A stretch of 64,000 nt of DNA from the NCBI GenBank assembly GCA_964369225.1, contig CAYJER010000001.1, positions 124,001 through 188,000 of the forward strand, in the 5' to 3' direction. The DNA is from SIG603 sp964369225 (GTDB taxonomy: Bacteria > Bacillota > Clostridia > Oscillospirales > Acutalibacteraceae). A program made the translations under genes and the position numbers. Every line of letters starts with the position of its first letter. The stretch's first letter is position 1. This document shows, one piece after another, positions 42,323-51,112 of this stretch. The notes beneath the pieces are model-generated. The model did no database searches, was not told the origin of the DNA, and was given only the letters and a program-made list of their open reading frames with translations.

Positions 42323-44899
42323 TTATTTTAAGACATAAATATATTTAAAGCTTGTTATCTTGTATAATAGCTTTTTAAACCCTGTCAAATTCTCTCTTAA
42401 ATATATATCATTTTTATAGAGAAATCTTGCTGTTTCAATGATGTTTCTATCTGAAATTTTACTCTTTGAAAATTTTGCCTTAAGCGCAATGCTTAATATC
42501 TTGTTTAGTTCAATATTACTTATAGCAGACTTAATTTCACTGTTTTTAAGCCTTTCTATGAATTGAATATCTGTCTCGTTATTCTCATACACAAAACCTA
42601 AGAACCTATATTGCCTTACTAAATGTTTGTAAATTGTAACAAATGCAAGGTTTTTATTTTTACCCGAGACTAGTCTAAAATATTTGTCTTGCCTAATCTT
42701 TTTTTGTATTGCATAGGTTAAAATCACACTTATAATCGGTAAAACTATCATCAAGACAACATATACCCAATCATAGTTATACTCTTGTGTGTTATCATTG
42801 CCAATTTCTGTGCTAGGAGTTCCAGTAGGTTTAGTTGTTGCAGGAACAGAACTTTGTGTAGGCTCTACTGAACTTTGTGGTATTTCACTAACTTGAGGCG
42901 CTACACTCGATTCAGGTTCTAAACTTGTTTCAGGCTCAATTTCTTCATCTTCACCTATTGTTTCATGGCTAAAACCTGGTGTAACCTCTATTGGAGTCCA
43001 TGCTTTTAAGGTATAATCAAATATTTCTACCCACGCATGGGCATTTCTATCTGGAATTATTGCCTGCTCATAAGTTGTTCCATCTTCTGCCGTTAATGTT
43101 TCAATGTCGTCTTCAGTAACAACATAACCTTCTACATATCTTGCCGGAATGCCCAACGCTCTATACATTAGTGTTGCAGCAGTAGCAAAGTGCGAGCAAT
43201 AACCTTTCTTGTTGTCTAGTAAAAAGTACTCAACAAAATCCTCGCCTGGCGGAACTGCTCCTGGAGACTGGCTGTAATACGCTATATCTTCTAAATGTTT
43301 TGCTACATTATATAGCTTAGTTAAATCTATATTCTCTTCTACATAGCCCTCTAAAAACGCAAGCTCCTCTGGTATATCAAGATAATTTTCATACACGAAC
43401 TCCATATAATCAAGGTGTTCAGTTAAGTATGTTTGATTATCATAATTAACACTATCGTAATAATCATATAACAAATGTACCCATTTGCCAAATCCCAAAT
43501 TATTAATATCTTCAAGCTCATCGGTTCTGTTTTCCAAATACATTTGAAAGTCGTCATATGTCAAAAAATCATATGAAAGGCTATAATTTGCCCCTTTGTG
43601 AACAAAATAGTAATCAATATTATATTCATTTCCAATTGTATCATTCTTAATTAATTTGTCATAGTCAAAATCTGAACTATTAAAAACTGAACTGTTACAA
43701 TCATCTGTAAACATATAATACGGCAAATAACTAAATCTATTGTTTGCAGCCACATTTCTTATGTTAATATTTTTAATTTGAGTGTTGTAATTCATAAAAT
43801 TGCTCGAGGAATTAATTATTTCGTTTGTGCTTCTATACTCATTTGCTAAACTCTCTTGTATTACAGCAACTTCTTCATAATTCTCTTGCGGTAAATCTTC
43901 CCAAATGGCATTATTATACACAGCGCCTGTATACGCCCTTAGGTACATCGGCTCTAAGTCTTCTGCTATAATTTCTAAATGTACGGTGTCATTTATTATT
44001 CTCTGGCTGGCAGAAGTCAAAACTCCTCCGTTTACACCTAGTGAATTATAGTCTGTATTTAATGTGTTCACAAAGCTTTCTACAGTTTGCCTTATTTCAG
44101 AAAAAATTCCAACGCCTATCATGTATTCATCATCTTCATTAAAATAGTTTCCGATAATATAAGAAGAAATTAGCATAACTGTCATTAAGGTAGCGCAAAT
44201 TCTAAGTCCGTTTTTAGATACTGTTACGTGCTTTTTTTCTTGACTTTTGGGAAGAATTATACTGTAATTTTTTTTTGTTGATTTAAAACAATTTACATAT
44301 ATAGTAATAACCGATAAAAACCACGCAAAACTTACGCCTAACGCAAACAAATCTGACACAACTGTTAACACAATAATAATTTGTATTGCAAACAAGATTA
44401 AGCTTAAAGAAAAACCTGTTTTATATGTGTATAGCATTGAAAATATAAAAGAGATTAGCATGAAAACAAAAAATAATATTATGCTTTCATAGTCAATGTT
44501 CGGGTCTATTTGCTGAATATGCTCAGGAACGGGCAAATCAAAAATAAACATGGAATTGTATTTTTGAATTATCAGCCTTAAAAAATTAGTAAAACCTATG
44601 TATAATTCATCAACAAAATATACAAGATAAAACCCTGCAACAACTAATACTGAAACAAAATATATAGCCTTATTTTTAATATATTTTGTTAAATACGAGA
44701 ACACAGATGCTAACGCAGAGCAAGAAAACAGCATAATATAATCAAAGTCTGAACCATACTGAAATCCTGAAAATATTTGATTAACTGCAAAACCTGCTAG
44801 AAAAGTCACAATGAAAACATGCACCAAAGAGTATATACTCATATACTCATCACGGCTACTTACATTGCCTTTTAGAGAAATACTTTTTGTATTTATCAT
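42323..44899 (-). CDS. Transglutaminase-like membrane protein (TgpA type)
   Basis: 858 residues. Six membrane segments in the N-terminal 250 residues, an extracytoplasmic part with the transglutaminase core (Cys568 in KKGYCSHFATAATLMYRALG, His621 in NAHAWVEIF, then WTPIEVTPGF), a Ser/Pro/Thr-rich stalk (about 652-700), one more membrane helix (about 708-731) and a cytoplasmic C-terminal DUF4129-like tail. In the MoxR/DUF58/TgpA module these proteins are linked to envelope processing; the exact reaction is unknown. The gene follows DUF58 by 12 bases. Confidence 0.92.
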   Translation of the reverse strand: MINTKSISLKGNVSSRDEYMSIYSLVHVFIVTFLAGFAVNQIFSGFQYGSDFDYIMLFSCSALASVFSYLTKYIKNKAIYFVSVLVVAGFYLVYFVDELYIGFTNFLRLIIQKYNSMFIFDLPVPEHIQQIDPNIDYESIILFFVFMLISFIFSMLYTYKTGFSLSLILFAIQIIIVLTVVSDLFALGVSFAWFLSVITIYVNCFKSTKKNYSIILPKSQEKKHVTVSKNGLRICATLMTVMLISSYIIGNYFNEDDEYMIGVGIFSEIRQTVESFVNTLNTDYNSLGVNGGVLTSASQRIINDTVHLEIIAEDLEPMYLRAYTGAVYNNAIWEDLPQENYEEVAVIQESLANEYRSTNEIINSSSNFMNYNTQIKNINIRNVAANNRFSYLPYYMFTDDCNSSVFNSSDFDYDKLIKNDTIGNEYNIDYYFVHKGANYSLSYDFLTYDDFQMYLENRTDELEDINNLGFGKWVHLLYDYYDSVNYDNQTYLTEHLDYMEFVYENYLDIPEELAFLEGYVEENIDLTKLYNVAKHLEDIAYYSQSPGAVPPGEDFVEYFLLDNKKGYCSHFATAATLMYRALGIPARYVEGYVVTEDDIETLTAEDGTTYEQAIIPDRNAHAWVEIFDYTLKAWTPIEVTPGFSHETIGEDEEIEPETSLEPESSVAPQVSEIPQSSVEPTQSSVPATTKPTGTPSTEIGNDNTQEYNYDWVYVVLMIVLPIISVILTYAIQKKIRQDKYFRLVSGKNKNLAFVTIYKHLVRQYRFLGFVYENNETDIQFIERLKNSEIKSAISNIELNKILSIALKAKFSKSKISDRNIIETARFLYKNDIYLRENLTGFKKLLYKITSFKYIYVLK

Positions 44900-44911
44900 A
44901 TTGCCTCCCCT

Positions 44912-46012
44912 CTAAGCGTTCTTGCTTTCTTGTGTTTTTTTACGTTTATCTTCATACAAAAGCATAACAGAAGCCGCATGAGTAGACAATAACTCAATGT
45001 AGTCTGCCTTCATTTTGTCCTCTGAATATGAAGAAATTATTGACAATTTTACGCCGTTTAATCTTTGAATTACAGATGCGCTAGGTGTAGGAAAAATAGC
45101 CACCTGACTGCTATACAAATTTCTAATGCAGTCAAAAAAATCTAATTCATTATTAACCTCATAGAAACATAGGTTATTTTCTTTCACATAAAAAATCATA
45201 TAAGGCTCATTTTTCTGCATGAAAACTCTATTTATAGACATCACATCTCTAATTATGCGAGAACTGATTTCTAAGTTTTTTTCGTTAAATAAAACTAATA
45301 CTCCAACTTTGTACTCATTATATATCTCAAATTCTTTAACTATCATTTTGTCATATCTTGCAGATAATTTAAAGTTGATATCCCTTAGCCTATCTCCAGG
45401 TTTATACTCATGATATCCCACAATCTCATAATTATCTATATTTCTAAAACTCAAATTACTAGAGCTTAAGTCGCTTGTTTCTCTTTGAAATTTTTCCGCC
45501 TTAACTTCATCAAACATTTTAGGTATGACAATATAGTTTGTAGCAAATTTCAATCTTTTACTCAACACACTCATGCCAATAATATCTGTGCAATGTATTT
45601 TGCTACATTTCACATTCACTTTGCCTGAATATTTAGAATTTAAATTTAATTCTACCTCTTTTTTTAGTGAAAAAACAGGAGATAAGGGAACTAAAAAATT
45701 CTTTTCACAAATATCACTGTCATCAAATTCATTGTATACGCTAATTTTAAAACTCAAATGAGATACAGGCACAGGCAATGTCTTTAATAAAAGCTTAATA
45801 CTTATACTTTCGTCTTCAAATTGAAACTCTTTTTTATCTTCAACTACCTCAATTTTTAATGTGTTTATAAAGATAATATTCAATAAAACAGGTAAAAGTA
45901 TAATCACTAAAAGCATTAACAAAGAAACAAAAAGTATATATTGAGAAAAATAAACAAGCAATGCAAAGCTTAATATAGCCAGCGATATTAACAAGGTTCT
46001 TACACTTAACAC
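44912..46012 (-). CDS. DUF58-domain protein
   Basis: 366 residues. Two hydrophobic helices near the N-terminus (about 7-27 and 28-51) then a beta-rich region and the DUF58 signature VGYHEYKPGDRLRDINFKLS, which has a vWA-like fold. DUF58 proteins accompany MoxR ATPases and are thought to be their client or adaptor. The start is a GTG at 46012 with AGGAGA 8 bases ahead. That leader, GAGAAAGGAGAGTCACGGGT, is nearly the same as a sequence ahead of malF (48638-48657). Confidence 0.9.
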   Translation of the reverse strand: MLSVRTLLISLAILSFALLVYFSQYILFVSLLMLLVIILLPVLLNIIFINTLKIEVVEDKKEFQFEDESISIKLLLKTLPVPVSHLSFKISVYNEFDDSDICEKNFLVPLSPVFSLKKEVELNLNSKYSGKVNVKCSKIHCTDIIGMSVLSKRLKFATNYIVIPKMFDEVKAEKFQRETSDLSSSNLSFRNIDNYEIVGYHEYKPGDRLRDINFKLSARYDKMIVKEFEIYNEYKVGVLVLFNEKNLEISSRIIRDVMSINRVFMQKNEPYMIFYVKENNLCFYEVNNELDFFDCIRNLYSSQVAIFPTPSASVIQRLNGVKLSIISSYSEDKMKADYIELLSTHAASVMLLYEDKRKKTQESKNA

Positions 46013-46050
46013 CCGTGACTCTCCTTTCTCTTTTAATCTTCTGCTTTCTT

Positions 46051-46998
46051 TTAAATGTTAGGTACTGAAACTGTTTTAAGTACTTCTTTGATAATTTCCT
46101 TAACATGGTCTTTATTGTTGCTAGCTATGGTTTTTGGTATTATTCTGTGATTAACACAAGGCTCAAACACAAATTGAATATCATCTGGCAATACAAAATC
46201 ACGCCCACAATAAAACGCCCTTGCCTTTGCAAGTTTCGCAATAACCACACTTCCTCTAGGACTTACACCTAATTTGACCAGTGGGTTTTCTCTTGTAGCT
46301 CTTACTAACCTAACTATATAGTCTAAAATTTTATCGTCTAGGTAAATCCCTTGAATAAACTCTTTAATCACAGTTATATTGTCGGCTGTCAAAATAGATC
46401 TCACCTTATCATTCTCTGAAACATAAATGTTTTTAAGCATACTTATTTCATCCGATTTATCTGGGTAACCAATAGATAGACAAACCATAAATCTATCTAG
46501 TTGTGACTCAGGCATCATTTGAGTTCCGGCATGTCCAATAGGGTTTTGAGTTGCAATTGTTATAAACGGATTTGGCAATGTATAGGTTTTTGAGTCAACA
46601 GTCAGCATACCCTCTTCCATTACTTGTAAAAGTGCAGACTGGGTTTTACTTGAAGTACGGTTAATTTCATCTGCTAAAAACAGATTGCAGACAACTGCTC
46701 CTTTTACATATGAGAAAGTGTCTGTGCCCTTATTATACATTGTATATCCTGTTATGTCGCTTGGCATAACGTCAGGTGTAAACTGTATGCGATTATAGTC
46801 AAGCTTCAAGGCATCTGAAAATGCTAGTGCCATAGTTGTCTTGCCAACTCCTGGGATATCATCAAGCAAAACATGTCCACCTGCTAGTATCGTCATCATG
46901 ACAAGTTCCACTATATTTGACTTACCCTTAATTTTTTTATTTACTTCATGTATAACCATTTTACAGGCTTTTAAATATGTTTGTAATACTTCTGACAT
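46051..46998 (-). CDS. MoxR-family AAA+ ATPase
   Basis: 315 residues. Walker A LDDIPGVGKTTMALAF, Walker B LFLADEINRTSSKTQSALLQ, sensor 1 FITIATQNPIGHAGTQMMPE and the C-terminal lid with GVSPRGSVVIAKLAKARAFY. MoxR proteins act as chaperone-like ATPases on partner DUF58/vWA proteins, matching the next gene. AGGAG precedes the ATG. First gene of the moxR-DUF58-transglutaminase-GH120 unit; divergent from malE. Confidence 0.94.
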   Translation of the reverse strand: MSEVLQTYLKACKMVIHEVNKKIKGKSNIVELVMMTILAGGHVLLDDIPGVGKTTMALAFSDALKLDYNRIQFTPDVMPSDITGYTMYNKGTDTFSYVKGAVVCNLFLADEINRTSSKTQSALLQVMEEGMLTVDSKTYTLPNPFITIATQNPIGHAGTQMMPESQLDRFMVCLSIGYPDKSDEISMLKNIYVSENDKVRSILTADNITVIKEFIQGIYLDDKILDYIVRLVRATRENPLVKLGVSPRGSVVIAKLAKARAFYCGRDFVLPDDIQFVFEPCVNHRIIPKTIASNNKDHVKEIIKEVLKTVSVPNI

Positions 46999-47029
46999 TA
47001 AAACATCTCCTAATCAATTCTTTTTACTT

Positions 47030-47038
47030 ATTATATCA
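47030..47038 (-). promoter_or_regulatory. Extended -10 promoter of the moxR unit
   Basis: TGATATAAT on the minus strand 32-40 bases before the moxR start codon. A weak TTGTGG-type -35 is too distant, so activity would rest on the extended -10. Confidence 0.45.
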
Positions 47039-47074
47039 CAACAGTATATAAATTGCCACAATTTTCTCATGAAC

Positions 47075-47115
47075 AAATATTAAAAATTTTAGATAATTTA
47101 TCAATTTTAATATTT
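47075..47115. promoter_or_regulatory. Long AT-rich inverted repeat between moxR and malE
   Basis: AAATATTAAAAATT is matched by AATTTTAATATTT across 41 bases, located 50-90 bases before the malE start. It could be an operator for a LacI/MalR-type regulator of maltodextrin uptake; AT-rich chance pairing is also possible. Confidence 0.35.
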
Positions 47116-47166
47116 GAATAAAAAATGATAACAATACTATCAAGTTCACAAATAGGAAGGTATATT

Positions 47167-48432
47167 ATGAAAAAAAATTTAATTACAATGCTAATGGCAA
47201 CAACAATAATTATGGCTAGCTTCGTATCTTGTGCCAGCGAGAGCGAAATGAGTTCAGCAGGTTCAGAACAAACCTCAACCGAAAAGATAACTCTTAAAGT
47301 TTGGACACCTGAAAATCAGCGTACAAACGGAACAATTGAGTCAATGTCTGAATCCTTCAAAGAAGCCAACCCAGAGTACGATATTGAATTTGTATTTGAA
47401 GTAGTAGGCGAAGACAAGGCAAAAGATGAAGTATTAAAAGATCCATCCGCCGCCGCTGACGTATTCTTTTTTGCAAATGACCAAATGGTAGAAATGGTAG
47501 ACGCTGGTGTTTTGGCTAAACTCGGCGGTAGCACACTTGATATGATTAACGAAACCATGGACGAAACCGTTGTAAAGACTGTTACTAACCCTAACGATGA
47601 TGCAATATATGGAATACCATTTACACATAATACATTTTTCATGTATTACGACAAAACCCTTATGACAGAAGAAGATGTGAAGACCATGGAAGGAATAATG
47701 GGCAAAGAGACTGGTTCAGAGGTTGTAAATTATTTCTTTGAATCTGGTGGTGGTTGGAAACTTGGTGCTTGGTATTATGGAGCTGGAAACACAATTTACG
47801 GTGAAAGCCAAACAGACTTTGAGGCTGGTTGCGACTGGAACAACGAGACTGGTGTAGCAGTTACAGAATATCTAATCGACCTTAGAAACAATCCAAAATG
47901 CGCCTTTGACAACGAGTTATCCATCACAGAAAAGATATCTTCACACCAACTAGGCGTGTGGTTTGATGGTTCATGGAACTACAATATCTACAAAGATATT
48001 CTAGGCGACGATTTAGGACTTGCTGTCTTGCCAACTTTTGAGATTAACGGTGAAGCTAGTCAACTTAAAGGTTTTTATGGATCTAAGGCTATAGGAGTAA
48101 ACTCTAATTCTGAAAATTTATCTGTTGCAATTAAATTCGCAGAATATTTAGGCGGTGAAGAGATGCAGTTGCAACGTTTTGAGGAATCAGGACAAATTCC
48201 AACTAACATGAATGCTTCAAAATCTGATGCCGTTTTAAACGATGAAGTAGCCTCTATAATTATTAAAGAGGTAGAAATAGCTTCTGTAACCCAACCATTA
48301 GCCGCTGAATTCGGTTCAAAATATTGGGCAAATATAGGAGGAATAACAGCGGAAATAAAGAGCGGTGAGCTAACAAAAGACAATGCCAAAGAAAAACTAG
48401 ATGTTTTTGTAGAAGCAATGAAAGTGGAGTAG
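47167..48432 (+). CDS. malE: Maltodextrin ABC transporter substrate-binding lipoprotein
   Basis: 421 residues. A lipoprotein signal peptide ends at MASFVSC, giving lipidated Cys at about residue 22, followed by a Ser/Glu-rich linker and an SBP_bac_1 domain (KVWTPENQRTNGTIESMSES, SAADVFFFANDQMVEMVDAG, GVWFDGSWNYNIY). It captures maltose or maltodextrins outside the membrane. The ATG at 47167 is used because AGGAAGG stands 6 bases ahead and it starts the signal peptide; the frame extends to 47125 but without a site. The malF and malG genes follow after a 263-base gap containing repeats. Confidence 0.92.
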   Translation: MKKNLITMLMATTIIMASFVSCASESEMSSAGSEQTSTEKITLKVWTPENQRTNGTIESMSESFKEANPEYDIEFVFEVVGEDKAKDEVLKDPSAAADVFFFANDQMVEMVDAGVLAKLGGSTLDMINETMDETVVKTVTNPNDDAIYGIPFTHNTFFMYYDKTLMTEEDVKTMEGIMGKETGSEVVNYFFESGGGWKLGAWYYGAGNTIYGESQTDFEAGCDWNNETGVAVTEYLIDLRNNPKCAFDNELSITEKISSHQLGVWFDGSWNYNIYKDILGDDLGLAVLPTFEINGEASQLKGFYGSKAIGVNSNSENLSVAIKFAEYLGGEEMQLQRFEESGQIPTNMNASKSDAVLNDEVASIIIKEVEIASVTQPLAAEFGSKYWANIGGITAEIKSGELTKDNAKEKLDVFVEAMKVE

Positions 48433-48514
48433 TTTTAAGTAGAAATCTTAGTATTGATAAAATATTTTGGGGCACGGTCTCGGCACAGACGTGCTTCTTA
48501 GGAAAATTTAGCTA

Positions 48515-48592
48515 TGTAGAGGCGGATAATATCCGCCTAAAAAGTCCGTAATTTCATCTAAATTTCACAGGCGGATAATATCCGCCCCTACA
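48515..48592. repeat. 78-bp terminal-inverted-repeat element, copy 2
   Basis: Starts TGTAGAGGCGG and ends CCGCCCCTACA. The two arms each contain the palindrome GGCGGATAATATCCGCC, at 48521-48537 and 48570-48586, so each can fold into a hairpin. Length (78) and ends match the element at 3550-3627. It lies between malE and malF and may dampen read-through, favouring extra MalE over the permeases. Confidence 0.65.
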
Positions 48593-48637
48593 ATTTCTAT
48601 TAGTAAAATTAATTGGAGTAAAGTATGTAAAATTAAC

Positions 48638-48657
48638 GAGAAAGGACAGTCACGGGG
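48638..48657 (+). repeat. GAGAAAGGA..AGTCACGGG repeated leader sequence
   Basis: GAGAAAGGACAGTCACGGGG differs in two positions from the leader of the DUF58 gene (minus strand, 46011-46030), and its core GAAAGGACAGTCA recurs exactly before glf (6518-6530). Here it lies between a GGAG-ATG-TAA remnant (48615-48629) and the malF frame. No function known. Confidence 0.5.
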
Positions 48658-48695
48658 AACTTCCCTAAATTTTTATCGCAGTTTGTGCGGCAAAA

Positions 48696-50087
48696 ATGAC
48701 GAAGTCATATATGAAGAATGATAAATTAGAATTAATGGATACCAGTATAGGTTCTGCATTTAAAAATGGTAGTTCTATAGTTAAATTATCTTGCCTTATT
48801 GCTGGACTAGGCAATTTTTACTACAGACAACTAGGCAAAGGCTTAATTTTTTTATTAACAGAATTGCTCTATGTCTTTTACATGTTAAGCTTTGGTATAG
48901 ATTCCATTGCTAATCTTATAACTCTTGGAACTTTAGAGCAACAAGAAGTCTGGAGCGAAAGCAAAGGTATTTACGAATATATAGCCGGTGATAATTCAAT
49001 GCTTTGTTTGCTCTATGGAGTAGTTACAATTTTTATCACTATTGGATTTTTAGGAGTACTTATTGCATCTGTTAAAAGTGCTTATTATTCAGAACTTCTG
49101 CTAGGCAACGGTAAGAGCGTGAATACATTTATACAAGATTTAAAATCATTGAAAGATGAAAAAATTCACATCTCTTTGCTTACATTGCCTAGTCTTGGCG
49201 TTCTTTTATTCACAATCATACCACTAATATTTATGATATTTATAGCCTTTACAAGCTATGATAAAGAGCATCTTCCACCTGGAAAACTTTTTGACTGGGT
49301 AGGTCTTAGCAATTTTACACAACTTTTTGAGCTAGGTGGTGCTGGAATAGGCTCTACCTTTTTCCCTGTGCTTATCTGGACAGTAATCTGGGCGATTTTA
49401 GCAACTTTTTCTAACTACTTCCTTGGAATGATGTTAGCCTTGGTCATAAACAGAAAAGGAACTAAACTTAAAAGCTTTTGGAGATTTAACTTTGTGCTGT
49501 CAATCGCTATACCGTCATTTGTTTCTCTTTTAACAATGAAGACAATTTTTAACTCTAGTGGACCTGTTAATGTTATTTTGCGTGACTTAGGCTTACTAGC
49601 AGCTAATGAATCTTTCCCGTTTTGGACAGACGGAACAATTGCTAAAGTCATGGTAGTTATTGTAAACATTTGGATTGGTGTGCCTTTTACAATGCTTAAC
49701 CACACAGGAATTTTACAGAACATTCCACGAGATTTATATGAGGCTGCCGATGTCGCTGGAGCTAGCGAGAGAGTAAAATTCCTTAGAATTACACTCCCGT
49801 ATATGTATTATATTACAGCGCCTTATCTAATCACTACCTTTATAGCTAACATTAACAACTTTAACGTTATATATCTGCTAACAGGCGGAGGCCCTGAAAA
49901 ACTAGACTATTACTATGCTGGGGAAACAGATTTACTTGTAACATGGCTCTACAAACTCACAATAACCGAAAAAGACTATAACACAGGCTCTGTAATAGGA
50001 ATTATGATTTTCATTATCTCTGCAATCTTTAGCCTAGTAGCCTACAGGAGAACCTCAGCTTATAAGGACGAGGAGGCATTCCAATGA
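48696..50087 (+). CDS. malF: Maltodextrin ABC transporter permease MalF
   Basis: 463 residues. An N-terminal extension with two or three helices (GLGNFYYRQLGKGLIFLLTE) precedes the permease core; the EAA loop that docks the ATPase is EAADVAGASERVKFLRITLP (349-368). It forms the channel with MalG. The start at 48696 lacks a clear ribosome binding site: a typical GGAG-7-ATG at 48615-48626 is closed at once by TAA. An ATG at 48711 is an alternative start. The repeat between may have displaced the original site. No malK-type ATPase is present, so a shared ATPase elsewhere is needed. Confidence 0.9.
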   Translation: MTKSYMKNDKLELMDTSIGSAFKNGSSIVKLSCLIAGLGNFYYRQLGKGLIFLLTELLYVFYMLSFGIDSIANLITLGTLEQQEVWSESKGIYEYIAGDNSMLCLLYGVVTIFITIGFLGVLIASVKSAYYSELLLGNGKSVNTFIQDLKSLKDEKIHISLLTLPSLGVLLFTIIPLIFMIFIAFTSYDKEHLPPGKLFDWVGLSNFTQLFELGGAGIGSTFFPVLIWTVIWAILATFSNYFLGMMLALVINRKGTKLKSFWRFNFVLSIAIPSFVSLLTMKTIFNSSGPVNVILRDLGLLAANESFPFWTDGTIAKVMVVIVNIWIGVPFTMLNHTGILQNIPRDLYEAADVAGASERVKFLRITLPYMYYITAPYLITTFIANINNFNVIYLLTGGGPEKLDYYYAGETDLLVTWLYKLTITEKDYNTGSVIGIMIFIISAIFSLVAYRRTSAYKDEEAFQ

Positions 50088-50959
50088 ATAAAACAAACAG
50101 TTCTCCCCTACTCTCTAAGAGAAAAGTCTCAAACTTTTTTGTATATGTTTTACTAAGTATTCTTAGTATTATATGGATTTTGCCAATAATATTTGTTTTG
50201 CTTACTTCTTTTAGGGCTGAACCTGGTTCATATGTAAGCTATATTATACCAAAAGAATTTACACTTGATAATTATATCAAACTCTTTACAGATCAAAGCA
50301 TGATAGATTTCCCACGTTGGTTTGGTAACACTTTTTTCATAGCTGTGTTTAGTTGTCTACTAGCAACATTTTTTGTTTTGAGTGTTTCTTACGTAATGTC
50401 AAGACTAAGGTTTAAATTTAGAAAAAAGTTCATGAATATCGCACTTATTTTAGGAATGTTCCCAGGGTTTATGTCTATGATAGCTGTTTATTATATTCTT
50501 AAAGGAATAGGTTTACTAGAAACTGGGCAACTCAAACACTTAGCGCTAATTCTTGTTTATGCTGGAGGAGCTGGTCTTGGCTTTTATATTGTTAAAGGCT
50601 TTTTTGACACTATACCAAAGGCTATAGACGAAGCTGCATTTGTTGATGGTGCTACCAAATGGGATGTCTTTACAAAAATAACTTTGCCTCTTTCAAAACC
50701 TATGATTGTTTATACTGCATTAACAGCCTTTATGGGTCCTTGGGTTGACTATATTTTCGCAAAAGTTATATTAGGAAACGATCTAAACTACTATACAGTA
50801 GCCATAGGTTTATGGCAAATGCTCGAAAAAGAATATATTCAATTATATTACACTCAATTTTACGCAGGATGTATAATAATCTCTATACCAATCGCCATAT
50901 TATTTATTATAACTCAGAGATATTACGTTGAAAGCACCGGCGGAGCCGTAAAAGGATAA
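50084..50959 (+). CDS. malG: Maltodextrin ABC transporter permease MalG
   Basis: 291 residues with six membrane segments and the EAA loop DEAAFVDGATKWDVFTKITL at about 182-201. The start overlaps the malF stop (ATGA), so they are coupled. Together with MalE and MalF it imports alpha-glucan oligosaccharides. Pullulanase follows 150 bases downstream with its own promoters, in keeping with starch or glycogen use. Confidence 0.94.
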   Translation: MNKTNSSPLLSKRKVSNFFVYVLLSILSIIWILPIIFVLLTSFRAEPGSYVSYIIPKEFTLDNYIKLFTDQSMIDFPRWFGNTFFIAVFSCLLATFFVLSVSYVMSRLRFKFRKKFMNIALILGMFPGFMSMIAVYYILKGIGLLETGQLKHLALILVYAGGAGLGFYIVKGFFDTIPKAIDEAAFVDGATKWDVFTKITLPLSKPMIVYTALTAFMGPWVDYIFAKVILGNDLNYYTVAIGLWQMLEKEYIQLYYTQFYAGCIIISIPIAILFIITQRYYVESTGGAVKG

Positions 50960-50966
50960 ATTATTC

Positions 50967-50995
50967 TTGCAAAAAATATGGATATATGGTATAAT
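50967..50995 (+). promoter_or_regulatory. Upstream promoter of pullulanase
   Basis: TTGCAA (50967-50972), 17 bases, TATAAT (50990-50995), with a TGG before the -10. It lies immediately after the malG stop. Confidence 0.5.
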
Positions 50996-51009
50996 TTACT
51001 CCTTAGTCC

Positions 51010-51038
51010 TTGTTTTTTATCAACTTATATGATATAAT
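51010..51038 (+). promoter_or_regulatory. Proximal promoter of pullulanase
   Basis: TTGTTT (51010-51015), 17 bases, TATAAT (51033-51038) preceded by TGA (extended -10). Its spacing of 43 bases from the upstream one makes a tandem pair. Confidence 0.5.
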
Positions 51039-51112
51039 ATATTTGGGATAATACTATTATAATCAATATAAACTATACTCGGGTCTAATAAGACTATAAA
51101 GGTAGTGACATT

